NCBI GenBank assembly: GCA_002411015.1
Contig: DHPY01000054.1
Coordinates: forward strand, 61,478-125,477
Reading direction: 5' to 3'
Source of the DNA: Armatimonadetes bacterium UBA5352
GTDB taxonomy: Bacteria; Armatimonadota; Zipacnadia; Zipacnadales; UBA5352
Length of the DNA stretch: 64,000 nucleotides
This document shows positions 1 to 7,607 of this stretch, one piece after another. The notes under the pieces are model-generated. The model worked only from the letters and a program-made list of their open reading frames with translations, was not told the origin of the DNA and searched no databases. The translations under genes and the position numbers were made by a program. Position 1 is the stretch's first letter. The number at the start of each line of letters is the position of its first letter.

Positions 1-1173
1 CGTGGGGATGTAGGAGACATCGTCATACGCAAGCTCGACCGCGAAGGTGTGCGGATAGAGCGGCGAGCGCTTCTTGATATCAATGGCGAATTCGACGAAG
101 TCCTCGCCGGGCATGAAAGCCAGGCCGGCCTCGCCGAAGCGCAGGGCGCCGACCTCCAGGTCGTAGCTCGGGCCCCACTCGGCGCAGCGCTTGATGCGCA
201 GCTTCTTAGTGGCCTCGAGGAAATCGCCGCCCCAGGTGGAGCTATCGTAGACATCCACCTTGAGCGCGGCCTCCAGTTCCTCGTCAGTATACCCGCGGGT
301 CTGGGCGCTAAGCGTCTTTGAGATAGCGCGCACCGGTCCCGCCTCGATCTCCCGCGCATCCTTCAGGCCCCGCCATGCGGCATCAGCGAGCGCCGCGCCA
401 GTCTGGTGCCGGAGGATCCCGCTCGGGCGGTTCCTCACCGGCTGCGACAGATCGCAATGGTTCACGTTGCCGCAGGGGGCGTTGGTGAACTGCAGGTGCA
501 GCGGCTCGCGCATCACCTCGCGCATGCGGTCCTCGAAGGCCGCCGGGTAGTCTGCTGAGATCATCCCGCCGCCCGCGGTGCAGGCGTGCAGGGAGAAGTT
601 CGCCAGCACGATGCGCGGCCGGTCCTCGCGCTCGAAGCTGAAGACGCCCAGCACCGGGTCGGTCGGGCCGTCGAGCACGACGATGTCCTGGCTCTCGTAG
701 CCGAAGTACATCCCCACGGTACCATCGGCCTGCCAGACGCGGCGGTTGAAGGATATGCCGTAGACAAGACGGCGGGCGGTGGAGACCTTCGCCGGGGCGG
801 CATCGGCGGCAGCCTCCTCGACGGCCTCGCAGATGCCCGCCACGAACAGGTCGCGATAGTCCTCATGGCCGGGGGCGGGAGCCGAGTGGGTATGGGTGGC
901 GCAGATGAAGACCTGCCGCGCCTCGAGGCCGAGGGTATCGGCGAGGCGGGCGCGCACATCGTGCATCAGTTCGCGCGGGGTGCCGATGAGGTCGAGGGTG
1001 ACGAGCGCTGCGCGGTCGCCTCCGCCCTCGAAGTAGATCGCGCGGGCATGGAGCGGGTCATTCACCTCGGTAGCGGGCCTGCGCGAGAAGCTCCCGCGCA
1101 TATCCACGGGGCCGAACTTCTCCGGGTATGGGGTGATATCTCGCCGACCGCAACCGACCTTGAGCTCGGACAT
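1..1173 (-). CDS. Neutral/alkaline ceramidase-like hydrolase, 3' end outside window
   Basis: The reading frame is open for 391 codons and leaves the window at position 1, so the C-terminus is missing. The ATG at 1173 follows a GGAGAG ribosome site. The protein opens with VGCGRRDITP, carries a THTHSAP segment near residue 100 and an APCGNVNHCDLS segment near residue 225. These resemble the histidine metal-site motif and the active-site loop of the neutral/alkaline non-lysosomal ceramidase family (amide hydrolases). In environmental bacteria such proteins are usually of unproven substrate and often sit near sugar catabolism genes. No signal peptide is visible at this start, so a cytoplasmic enzyme is likely. 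The family call is fairly firm; the substrate is not. Confidence 0.7.
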   Translation of the reverse strand, partial: MSELKVGCGRRDITPYPEKFGPVDMRGSFSRRPATEVNDPLHARAIYFEGGGDRAALVTLDLIGTPRELMHDVRARLADTLGLEARQVFICATHTHSAPAPGHEDYRDLFVAGICEAVEEAAADAAPAKVSTARRLVYGISFNRRVWQADGTVGMYFGYESQDIVVLDGPTDPVLGVFSFEREDRPRIVLANFSLHACTAGGGMISADYPAAFEDRMREVMREPLHLQFTNAPCGNVNHCDLSQPVRNRPSGILRHQTGAALADAAWRGLKDAREIEAGPVRAISKTLSAQTRGYTDEELEAALKVDVYDSSTWGGDFLEATKKLRIKRCAEWGPSYDLEVGALRFGEAGLAFMPGEDFVEFAIDIKKRSPLYPHTFAVELAYDDVSYIPT

Positions 1174-1502
1174 GGGCTATCGCTCTCCTGTCATCATCTC
1201 AGCGTCAGCCTGCGCGTTCGCGGGAGGTGCGAGGAATACCTGCGTGCATGGCGCGCTAACGTACGAGGGCGATGAGCTTCGACGACCGGCCTCGGGGGCG
1301 TCTGGGCGCTTGCGGAGCAGGCGAGACCAACTGCGGGCGCGGCGGCAGGCAGCAGCTTCATCGCGTGCATGGCGGTCAGTCGTCCCTGAGCCCGGCCAGT
1401 GTGGCGCGGGCGAGCGTGGTGTCCTCGCGGCTATAGACAGGCGCCACGTATACCTCCTGCCGAGTAAGCCTGCGCAGCGGCGTTCGCGACCCCCTCGCCG
1501 GA
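1174..1502. other. Intergenic, no convincing gene
   Basis: This stretch lies between two minus-strand genes. The only item of note is a 23-codon minus-strand frame (1447 to 1376) that starts GTG after a good AGGAGG site and reads MAPVYSREDTT at its N-terminus. It is too short to call with confidence and may be chance or a gene remnant. No hairpin terminator or promoter was recognised. Confidence 0.3.
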
Positions 1503-2396
1503 TCATACTCGACCCATGGCCTGGCCCTGTCGCGGAATGAAGCTGCGCATCGCCAGGCGGCCTGTTACCGCGTTCCACGCAAATTCGTTGAGAGCGCGAT
1601 CCTCGCAGGCGCTGCTCCAGAAGCGCTCGGGGGCGACGTAGGTGGGGTAGCTGCCCTCGACCGGACGGGAGCCGAGGGCGTTGAAGCGGTTGAGGGTGTG
1701 CTGCAGCGCCTGCTCGGGGGTCATCGGAGCGGCGGCCTGATTCACCCGAGGGGTCGCCGGGACAGGCGCCGGCGCGGGTGTCGGCAGCGGCGTGGGCACG
1801 GGCGCTCCCCCCTGCACCACGATCTCGATGCTCCGCGACAGCGCCCCGCTCTCCCCGTCCGCCTCGGTGACGCCGCCCGGAGTTTCGCGGCGGAACTGCA
1901 GCTTCAGGTTGCCGCTGATGGCGAGGGTGTGCGTCCCGGGCTGTGCCGGAGCGGTCCACGTCACGCGCTCCCCGGTCTAATCGAGCGGGCCGAGTGCGCC
2001 CTGCCCGCCGGTGCTCCAGGTGTAGCGCTCTTCAGTAGCAGTCCACTGCCCGGAGCCGTGGAAGCCCTCGGTCTGCACCTCGTACTGCATATCATCGAAG
2101 CCACGCGCGAGGATCGTCGTGTTCGGGCCGACGTTGGCGTAGGTGTCCGGCCACATCATGTAGGCGCGGCGGCCGCCGACGATCTTTGCGCGCAGAGTGA
2201 CCGTCTGGCCGGGCGCTACGGTTGCCAGCGGGGGACCTGCAACAGGAGGTGGCTGTGCCTCCGGCCCGGCATCAAGCTCCGCACCGTCCGCTGATGCCGC
2301 GATCCAGTAGGGGGGCAACTCGCGCTGAGCGTACGCGGGCCTCAGCACCGCCAGCGCGATCAGAAAGCAGAACGCCGACCCGCCTCGGTCCGGCAT
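1503..2396 (-). pseudogene. Secreted Ig/PKD-like domain protein with in-frame TAG
   Basis: The ATG at 2396 has an AGGAGG site eight bases upstream and starts a signal peptide (MPDRGGSAFCFLIALAVL, ending RPAYA). The mature part has a beta-rich Ig/PKD-like domain. A TAG at 1979-1977 interrupts the frame between GALGPLD and TGERVTWTAPAQPGTHTLA. The two sides are in the same frame and together make one continuous domain: a TWS...VTWTAP...GTHTLA pattern typical of PKD-type repeats. Downstream come a Pro/Ala/Thr linker and a C-terminal region of unknown kind ending at TGA 1503. Total 297 codons. It may be a recent nonsense mutation, an assembly error, or a readthrough gene; neighbouring genes end normally in TAG, so general recoding is unlikely. 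Confidence 0.7.
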
Positions 2397-2509
2397 CCTA
2401 CTCGCCTCCTGCAGCTTCGGCACTGAGTCCTCGCGCGCGCACGACAACGCAGGAGCCGCCTGTCACGACGGCTCCTGCGAACCAGCGTCGAGTGTGCCTC
2501 GGGTCGCGG

Positions 2510-3253
2510 CTACTCCGCGCGGAAGACCTTCACCGTCGCTGGCTGCGACTGCTGGTCGTTGGTGGTGTAGGCCTTGATGATGTAGTACAGCGGCTTGGAG
2601 ATGTTCGCGGGCAGCACAGGAGCGGCGATCGAGAAGTGCCACTGGCCGTTCGCCGGCACGTCGTGGCGGATGCCGGGGACCACTCGGATCAGCTCATCGT
2701 TGTCCTGTGCCCGGACCTCCGTCTCCAGCACGAGGAACGAGCCCCCGGGGGCCGTGCCGTAGACCTCAACGCGTGGCCCGATGCGCGCGCCCGCGGTGGG
2801 CTGGGTGATGGTGACGGCGCCGACGGGGCCACGCTCATCGGATGGCCGGGCCGCCTCGCCACGGATCAGCAGCGTCATGCCGATGGTCGGAAGCTCGATG
2901 CGGTCGCCCTTGTACTCCACGCGCTCCCCCAGCGCCTCTGCCGCGAAGCGCAGCGGGATGTAGGTGCGGCCGTCACGCACACGCGCGGGAGCATCCAGCG
3001 TCTGCGTCTGGCCGTTGAGCATCGCGGTGCGAGAGTCGATGGTCATGCGCACGCTCAGCGCCGGAGCGGTGATCGTAACCTGCCGCGAGCCCGCGTTCCA
3101 GCCAACCTCCGCACCGTAGGCCTCAAAGATGCCTCGCAGCGGCACCAGCAGTCGCCCGTTCTCCTCGACCCGATCGATCCACATGTAGTCGTCGGCGGCG
3201 AACACCGTACCCGTCGCCATGAGCAGCAGTCCCACGATCAGCAGCCGCTTCAT
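2510..3253 (-). CDS. Secreted copper-amine-oxidase-like stalk domain protein
   Basis: 247 residues, starting MKRLLIVGLLLMATGTVFAA, a clear signal peptide cleaved near residue 20. The ATG at 3253 is preferred because GAGGTGG lies nine bases upstream. Residues about 22-120 match the copper amine oxidase N-terminal-like domain, with the hallmark phrases LLVPLRGIFEAYGAEVGW and YIPLRFAAEALG. This is a non-catalytic beta fold common in secreted proteins of Firmicutes and Armatimonadota. The C-terminal half contains a bacterial Ig-like segment (VTITQPTAGARIGPRVEVYG). It probably acts as an extracytoplasmic structural or wall-associated protein; no enzyme residues are seen. It lies upstream of, and on the same strand as, the TAG-interrupted Ig-like gene, 113 bases away. 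Confidence 0.75.
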   Translation of the reverse strand: MKRLLIVGLLLMATGTVFAADDYMWIDRVEENGRLLVPLRGIFEAYGAEVGWNAGSRQVTITAPALSVRMTIDSRTAMLNGQTQTLDAPARVRDGRTYIPLRFAAEALGERVEYKGDRIELPTIGMTLLIRGEAARPSDERGPVGAVTITQPTAGARIGPRVEVYGTAPGGSFLVLETEVRAQDNDELIRVVPGIRHDVPANGQWHFSIAAPVLPANISKPLYYIIKAYTTNDQQSQPATVKVFRAE

Positions 3254-3417
3254 CTCGCTCATCCACCTCTTCGCAGTCCGATTGTTGGTGACTTCAGCAA
3301 GACGGTTCGTCTCGACCTCGGGAATTCCTGCTGCGGCGCTCCTCACGAAAGGTCCAAACGGCCTCGCAGGGAAATAGCAGCCGACCAATCACATGAACTA
3401 TCAAGGGGTGTGTGACG

Positions 3418-4209
3418 ATGGCAGGGGCGCTTGTCTGGGAGCACATGACAGTCAAAGAGGTGCGTGACGCGCTTGAGGGCGGGATGCGCACCGTGCTGGT
3501 GCCACTTGGTGTGACTGAGCAGCATGGCTATCACCTGCCGCTACGCACGGACTGCTACAACGCCGAGCAGATCAGCCTGCGGGCTGCCCAGCAGACCGGC
3601 TGCTTCGTGGCGCCGACGCTCGCCTACACGTACTCGGGCGGAGAGCTGCCGGGCACGATCAACGTCAGTCCGCACGTGGTCACGCAGATCGTGGTCGAGA
3701 TCCTGCACTCACTCTGCCTGCAGGGCCTGCGGAACATCGTGCTGGTGCTCGGGCACGGCGGCTCGGAGAACGACCGCGCGACGCAGGAGGCGGCTGAGAT
3801 CTTCCTGCGCAACAACGCGCAGTTCCACGATCGCAACATCGCCGTCTACCGCTTCTGGAAGAACTCGCCGACCTGCGTGCGCGCTTTCGAGGAGGGCGAC
3901 TTCCACTCCGGGTGGTTCGAGACGTCGCTGCTGCTCTACTGGGCGCCCGAGGCGGTGCGCAAGGAATTTGTGCTCGATGAGCCGGATGTCGTGCGGATGA
4001 TGCGCGAGGATCAGGACGGCTATCAGCAGCGCGTGAAGCACGTGGACCACGAGCTGGTTGTGCCTGCTGTGAAGCAGCACCCGGCGATCAAGGTTGGCGT
4101 GATGGGCGAGCCGGAGAAGGCGACGGCGGAGATCGGCCGGGAGATCACTGAAGAGACGGTGCGTGGGCTGGTGGAGTTGATCGAGGCGATGAAAGCCGTC
4201 GGCGCGTAG
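3418..4209 (+). CDS. Creatininase-family amidohydrolase
   Basis: 263 residues. The family hydrolyses cyclic amides or acts in cofactor pathways (creatininase, FAPy deformylase, mycofactocin MftE). The metal-site motifs are present: VPLGVTEQHGYHLPLRTD (Glu, His and Asp ligands, about residues 28-46) and GHGGSEND near residue 115, with ENDRATQEAA following. The length fits the family. The ATG at 3418 is chosen over the in-frame GTG at 3412 because AAGGGG (3403-3408) is nine bases from the ATG but only three from the GTG. No linked pathway genes reveal the substrate. It converges with hsp20, and a strong two-way terminator lies between them. Confidence 0.8.
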   Translation: MAGALVWEHMTVKEVRDALEGGMRTVLVPLGVTEQHGYHLPLRTDCYNAEQISLRAAQQTGCFVAPTLAYTYSGGELPGTINVSPHVVTQIVVEILHSLCLQGLRNIVLVLGHGGSENDRATQEAAEIFLRNNAQFHDRNIAVYRFWKNSPTCVRAFEEGDFHSGWFETSLLLYWAPEAVRKEFVLDEPDVVRMMREDQDGYQQRVKHVDHELVVPAVKQHPAIKVGVMGEPEKATAEIGREITEETVRGLVELIEAMKAVGA

Positions 4210-4247
4210 CCCTTGGCTGCGCCGCCCAGGCCACGATGTACACAGAA

Positions 4248-4278
4248 ACAGCGCGGCTCCCGTCCGGAGCCGCGCTGT
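4248..4278. terminator. Bidirectional hairpin terminator between creatininase and hsp20 genes
   Basis: A perfect 13-bp stem (ACAGCGCGGCTCC, 4248-4260, with its complement 4266-4278) closes a 5-base loop. On the minus strand the stem is followed by TTTCTGTGT, so it is a good intrinsic terminator for hsp20. On the plus strand it lies 38 bases past the creatininase stop. The convergent placement suggests it serves both genes. Confidence 0.8.
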
Positions 4279-4303
4279 TCGGACTACACTTCAGGTGGGC
4301 GAT

Positions 4304-4759
4304 CTAGTCGACTTGGATCTTCTTGCCGGCCTCTTCGGGTTTCTCAGACTTCTTCGCGTGGACCTCGAGCACACCGTCGGCCATCTTTGCCGAGACCTGC
4401 TCCTCATCCACCGCCGCGGGGAGGGGCAGGCGTCGCGCCCATGTGCCGTAGCGCAGCTCGCGCCGGAAGTAGCCCTCGTCGTCCACTTCCTCCTCGCGCC
4501 GCGTCTCGGCGCGGATCGTCAGCATGTTGTCCTCGATCGTCACATCAATGTTTTCCTTCTTCACGCCCGGAAGCTGGGCTTTGACCACGACCTCGTCGTC
4601 GGTCTGGTACACATCAACGGCGGGGCCGTAGTCCGCCTCCTCAGCAAGCTCACTCGCCTGGGAGCTAAACAGGCGGTCGAGCTCGTCGAAGAGGTCGTGA
4701 GCGCGCATCATGGGGCGCGCAAGCATGGTCGGTCTGCGTTGCCAGCGAATCAAAGACAT
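4304..4759 (-). CDS. Small heat-shock protein, Hsp20/alpha-crystallin family
   Basis: 151 residues; an ATP-independent holdase that binds unfolding proteins. The alpha-crystallin domain runs from about residue 45 to 140, with VDVYQTDDEVVVKAQLPGVKKENI, the paired A-x-x-x-n-GVL motif (AKMADGVLEVHAKK) near the end, and a short charged tail. The ATG at 4759 follows AGGAGGGG by seven bases; an upstream in-frame ATG would lack a ribosome site. A near-consensus sigma-70 promoter and a 15-bp palindrome lie upstream, so repression by an unidentified heat-shock regulator is plausible. The gene is transcribed alone. Confidence 0.92.
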   Translation of the reverse strand: MSLIRWQRRPTMLARPMMRAHDLFDELDRLFSSQASELAEEADYGPAVDVYQTDDEVVVKAQLPGVKKENIDVTIEDNMLTIRAETRREEEVDDEGYFRRELRYGTWARRLPLPAAVDEEQVSAKMADGVLEVHAKKSEKPEEAGKKIQVD

Positions 4760-4805
4760 CTGAACACCCCTCCTGCAAGACACATCTGTGAGAGTGTCGT
4801 GCGTC

Positions 4806-4820
4806 CTCGTGTTTCACGAG
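4806..4820. promoter_or_regulatory. Palindromic operator candidate at hsp20 start site
   Basis: Perfect inverted repeat CTCGTG-TTT-CACGAG, directly downstream of the hsp20 -10 box, so it would cover the expected transcription start near 4816. It does not match CIRCE (TTAGCACTC-N9-GAGTGCTAA) or the HspR HAIR element. The placement fits a repressor site. Confidence 0.5.
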
Positions 4821-4822
4821 TG

Positions 4823-4851
4823 ACTGTAGCACGTTAGTCCGGAGCTGTCAA
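4823..4851 (-). promoter_or_regulatory. Sigma-70-type promoter of hsp20
   Basis: Read on the minus strand: TTGACA (4851-4846), a 17-base spacer, then TACAGT (4828-4823). The -35 is perfect and the spacing optimal. It lies 64 bases upstream of the hsp20 start codon. Confidence 0.8.
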
Positions 4852-5052
4852 GGGCGTTACATCAATGATATCAAGTCGTTTGCGCCTGATGCTGTGGGTG
4901 TGCTCTCGCCGGTTCCGCAGCCCCACCAACAGGCTCTGTAACAGATCGGTCAGCCGGAGCGAAGAGGGGCACGAGCGGTACGGATCCTGCATTCCGGGCA
5001 GGTGCGTTTGCGGTCGGGCCGGATCTCTCTTGTGAGCCAGTTTCGTTTGAGG

Positions 5053-5082
5053 TTGACGCGGCGTGACGAAATGATGTATACT
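5053..5082 (+). promoter_or_regulatory. Sigma-70-type promoter of the outer-membrane protein gene
   Basis: TTGACG (5053-5058), an 18-base spacer and TATACT (5077-5082). The predicted start is near 5088-5090, which gives a long 5' leader of about 190 bases before the ATG at 5277. Confidence 0.75.
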
Positions 5083-5087
5083 TCCAG

Positions 5088-5276
5088 GGTAGACTGGATG
5101 ACTATACGCAAAGCATCGAAGGGCGGCGGAGAGTCGCCTGCGGTCGCATTACTATCGGTCTAGGCGGAACCTTTGCGTCGTCCGGTTGTCTACCAGTATG
5201 CAGGCGGCCCGGAAGAGGGCCGAAGAAGCACCCAGGAGGCTCTGAGACGGGGTAGCGTTGAGGCGCGGAGCACATC
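5088..5276 (+). ncRNA. Structured 5' leader RNA, candidate regulatory element
   Basis: The transcript should begin at a stem: GGTAGAC (5088-5094) pairs with GTCTACC (5188-5194), and inside it ACGCAAAG (5106-5113) pairs with CTTTGCGT (5171-5178). A further hairpin forms from GCGGCG and CGCC-T-GC around 5123-5142. After the closed domain comes GGCCC-ggaaga-GGGCC (about 5206-5221). A long-range closing stem at the very 5' end, followed by a hairpin and then the coding region, resembles riboswitch organisation, but it matches no class I know. It could also be a stabilising or thermosensing leader. Confidence 0.4.
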
Positions 5277-7451
5277 ATGCTCAGGGCAACGTCGATCACA
5301 ACCTGGGCCGTGGCGGCAGGCATCGCGAGCCTGACACTCGCGACCTCCTTCGGTGCGTACGCGCAGATCGATGATGGGCGTTTCTTCATCGAGAGCTTCG
5401 CCCGTGAGAGCGTGGCTGCGGACGGCACTGAGGGCGCAAACTCCCTCATCACGAACCCCAATGACTACAACATAGACCTCACGCTCCCGTCAGGCCTGGC
5501 CCTGCACCGGTCGTTCGCGCGGTCGGAGGTGTCGAAGGAGGGTCTGGCGTTCGACACCGCGATCAACGCGCTGACGAGTACCGGAGCTACGCTCACGCTC
5601 GGCGGCCGCACCTCCATGAGCTTCTCTCGTGAGGAGAAGGCCCTCACCGACGTCTTCGACCAGTTCCTCGAAGGCTCATCGGTCACCACGATGTCGCTGT
5701 CCCAGGGCTTCGGTGGCGGCAGCTCCTCTGGCGAGTTCACGCTCAAGCGCTCGATGCAGAGCGAGCAGTCGGCCGATACTGAGGAACTGCGGACGCTCAT
5801 CCAGAGCATGGCCTTCAAGACGGGGCTCGGGGATGGTATGAGCCTCAGCGCGGGCTTCACGAGCCGCGAATCGCAGGAATCGGCTACTCGGCTGCAGGAG
5901 ACGGGCTACAACGCGGACCTGAAGATGGCACTCTCGGGCGGTGAGGGAGTGGCGCACTACGACTACCTGCAGCGGCTCGTTGAGGGCCAGGGCACACAGA
6001 AGCGGCAACTCGACCTGGTGGCGCCTTTTGCGATCGAGGGCGGAACGCTCACCGCGGAGCATCACCTGAAAGAGACCATAACCGACCGTACCGAGCAGAT
6101 AGACCGCGAGACGAAACTCGTGGTTCCGCTCAGCCTGGTGCTCGACGGCGCTACGGCCAGCTACGTGTCGATTGTGAAGATTCGCAACGACAACCGCGAT
6201 GAGAAGAACACGCTGACCTTCATGACGCCATTTGACGTCTTCGGCCATGCCGCGACCTTTGAGCATATCCAGACCGAGACGATCAAGAACGAGGATGTCA
6301 CGGACGAGCGCGTCATGCGTCTGGCCGCCGATTTCGATGGCAGCAAGGGCATCGTCGAGCACACATCGGTGGTGGAGTCCTCCGGTGAGGACCTCGAGCA
6401 CCGGGCCCGGCTGCGGATGCAGACGCCCAATATCGACCTGACCGACTGGATGAGTCTGACGGCGCAGCAGGTTCGCGATGAGGTGGAGGGAGATGAGACC
6501 TCCCGCGTGTCCCGCGTTGACCTGAGCTTCGCGCTGATAGATCCGCTGGAGATCAAGGCCATCTACACGCGCCATGAAGAGCCCGGCAAGCCCGCGCGTG
6601 ACGATCACGACATCCGCACCGTGCTGGCGATCTCAGACACCGCCATGCTCAAGGGCGGGATCGAGGAGACTGCGAAGGCGGACGGCTCGCCTTCGATCGT
6701 CCGCCACCTCGAGTTGACGAAGAAGGCCGGCAACGATCTCGACGTGCGGGTCGGGTACACTTCGTTCGGGGCGCAGTTCGCTGAGGCAGGCGGCGACATG
6801 CTCGCTCAACTCAACTACGGCGACCCGAAGGAACTCGGCATCTCCGCCTTCTACACTGAGTTCGACGACAAGAAGCTCAAGCCGCTTGACGAGCCAACGA
6901 CAACGATCGAACTGCGCGCCGGTGATCCCGCCGAGATCGGCTTCCGTGCCGCCTTCTCCGACCAGGCCGGACGGCCGGAGCCGGAGCGCTCGCTTGGCCT
7001 CGCAACAGAGGTGATGGGTGGCGCGCTGAAGTTCGACTACATCCGCAACCCGCTCGACCCGAGCGGCAAGACGGTCATGCTCTCCGATGTCTATGAGCTT
7101 GGCTTCAAGCGCCAGGTGATGGGCAGCGTCGCGCTCGACCTTGGCTACCGCTACTTCGTCCCGCGGGCGGGGGAGGCGCTGGATAACGACCAGTACTTCC
7201 GCCTGCAGCTTGACGGCGGCTCGCCCGAGAAGGGCGGTCAGATCGCGCTCAAGTACGTGTCGGGGCAGTTCGTCCCCTACCCGAAGAACGGGCAGCCTCC
7301 GGCTTCGCTGCTCGATCTGACCTACGAGAAGCGCTGGCCAGACAACGCAGGTCGGCTGACGCTTTCCCTCGAGCGCGAGGAGGCCCCGGACCTCTCCGTC
7401 GGGGTGGACGACACCTTCGAGGCTGAGGTGAAGTACGAGGCGGTCTTCTAA
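5277..7451 (+). CDS. Predicted outer-membrane beta-barrel protein of unknown function
   Basis: 724 residues. An N-terminal signal peptide (residues 1-29, ending SFGAYAQ) is followed by a sequence made almost entirely of short amphipathic beta strands separated by charged turns, with few cysteines and no enzyme motif. The last strand ends EAEVKYEAVF: a C-terminal aromatic residue after alternating hydrophobic positions is the usual sorting signal for barrels inserted by the BAM machinery. I do not recognise the family. A GGAG site lies six bases before the ATG. The gene has its own promoter, a structured leader, and a hairpin terminator 26 bases past the stop, so it is a single-gene unit. The outer-membrane assignment is an inference from sequence texture. 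Confidence 0.65.
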   Translation: MLRATSITTWAVAAGIASLTLATSFGAYAQIDDGRFFIESFARESVAADGTEGANSLITNPNDYNIDLTLPSGLALHRSFARSEVSKEGLAFDTAINALTSTGATLTLGGRTSMSFSREEKALTDVFDQFLEGSSVTTMSLSQGFGGGSSSGEFTLKRSMQSEQSADTEELRTLIQSMAFKTGLGDGMSLSAGFTSRESQESATRLQETGYNADLKMALSGGEGVAHYDYLQRLVEGQGTQKRQLDLVAPFAIEGGTLTAEHHLKETITDRTEQIDRETKLVVPLSLVLDGATASYVSIVKIRNDNRDEKNTLTFMTPFDVFGHAATFEHIQTETIKNEDVTDERVMRLAADFDGSKGIVEHTSVVESSGEDLEHRARLRMQTPNIDLTDWMSLTAQQVRDEVEGDETSRVSRVDLSFALIDPLEIKAIYTRHEEPGKPARDDHDIRTVLAISDTAMLKGGIEETAKADGSPSIVRHLELTKKAGNDLDVRVGYTSFGAQFAEAGGDMLAQLNYGDPKELGISAFYTEFDDKKLKPLDEPTTTIELRAGDPAEIGFRAAFSDQAGRPEPERSLGLATEVMGGALKFDYIRNPLDPSGKTVMLSDVYELGFKRQVMGSVALDLGYRYFVPRAGEALDNDQYFRLQLDGGSPEKGGQIALKYVSGQFVPYPKNGQPPASLLDLTYEKRWPDNAGRLTLSLEREEAPDLSVGVDDTFEAEVKYEAVF

Positions 7452-7476
7452 CGATCGACTGATGTGAGGCACCAAT

Positions 7477-7503
7477 GCGGGCCCGGCACTACCCCGGGCC
7501 CGC
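7477..7503 (+). terminator. Hairpin terminator after the barrel gene
   Basis: A perfect 10-bp stem GCGGGCCCGG (7477-7486) with its complement (7494-7503), a 7-base loop, then TTCGGTCTGT. The U-tract is poor, but position and stem strength fit an intrinsic terminator. Confidence 0.6.
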
Positions 7504-7607
7504 TTCGGTCTGTACGGGGCACAATCGTCGGAGGATTCTGGCAGCCGACCGCGCATCTAGGCGGTGTCCCTCATTGGCGCACGCGCGCATGCAGAGGAGG
7601 ACGCTGC

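Noticed and set aside
1977..1979. General TAG reassignment or pyrrolysine insertion
   Set aside because: Several intact genes in the window end at TAG, including the kinase at 9881 and nifS at 17417, and no insertion element is visible.
4806..4820. CIRCE element for HrcA
   Set aside because: The sequence does not match TTAGCACTC-N9-GAGTGCTAA.
5088..5276. c-di-GMP-I (GEMM) riboswitch, prompted by the ACGCAAAG word
   Set aside because: The conserved GEMM core (CACGCACAGGGCAAACC and a tetraloop/receptor) is absent; ACGCAAAG is used in a stem here.
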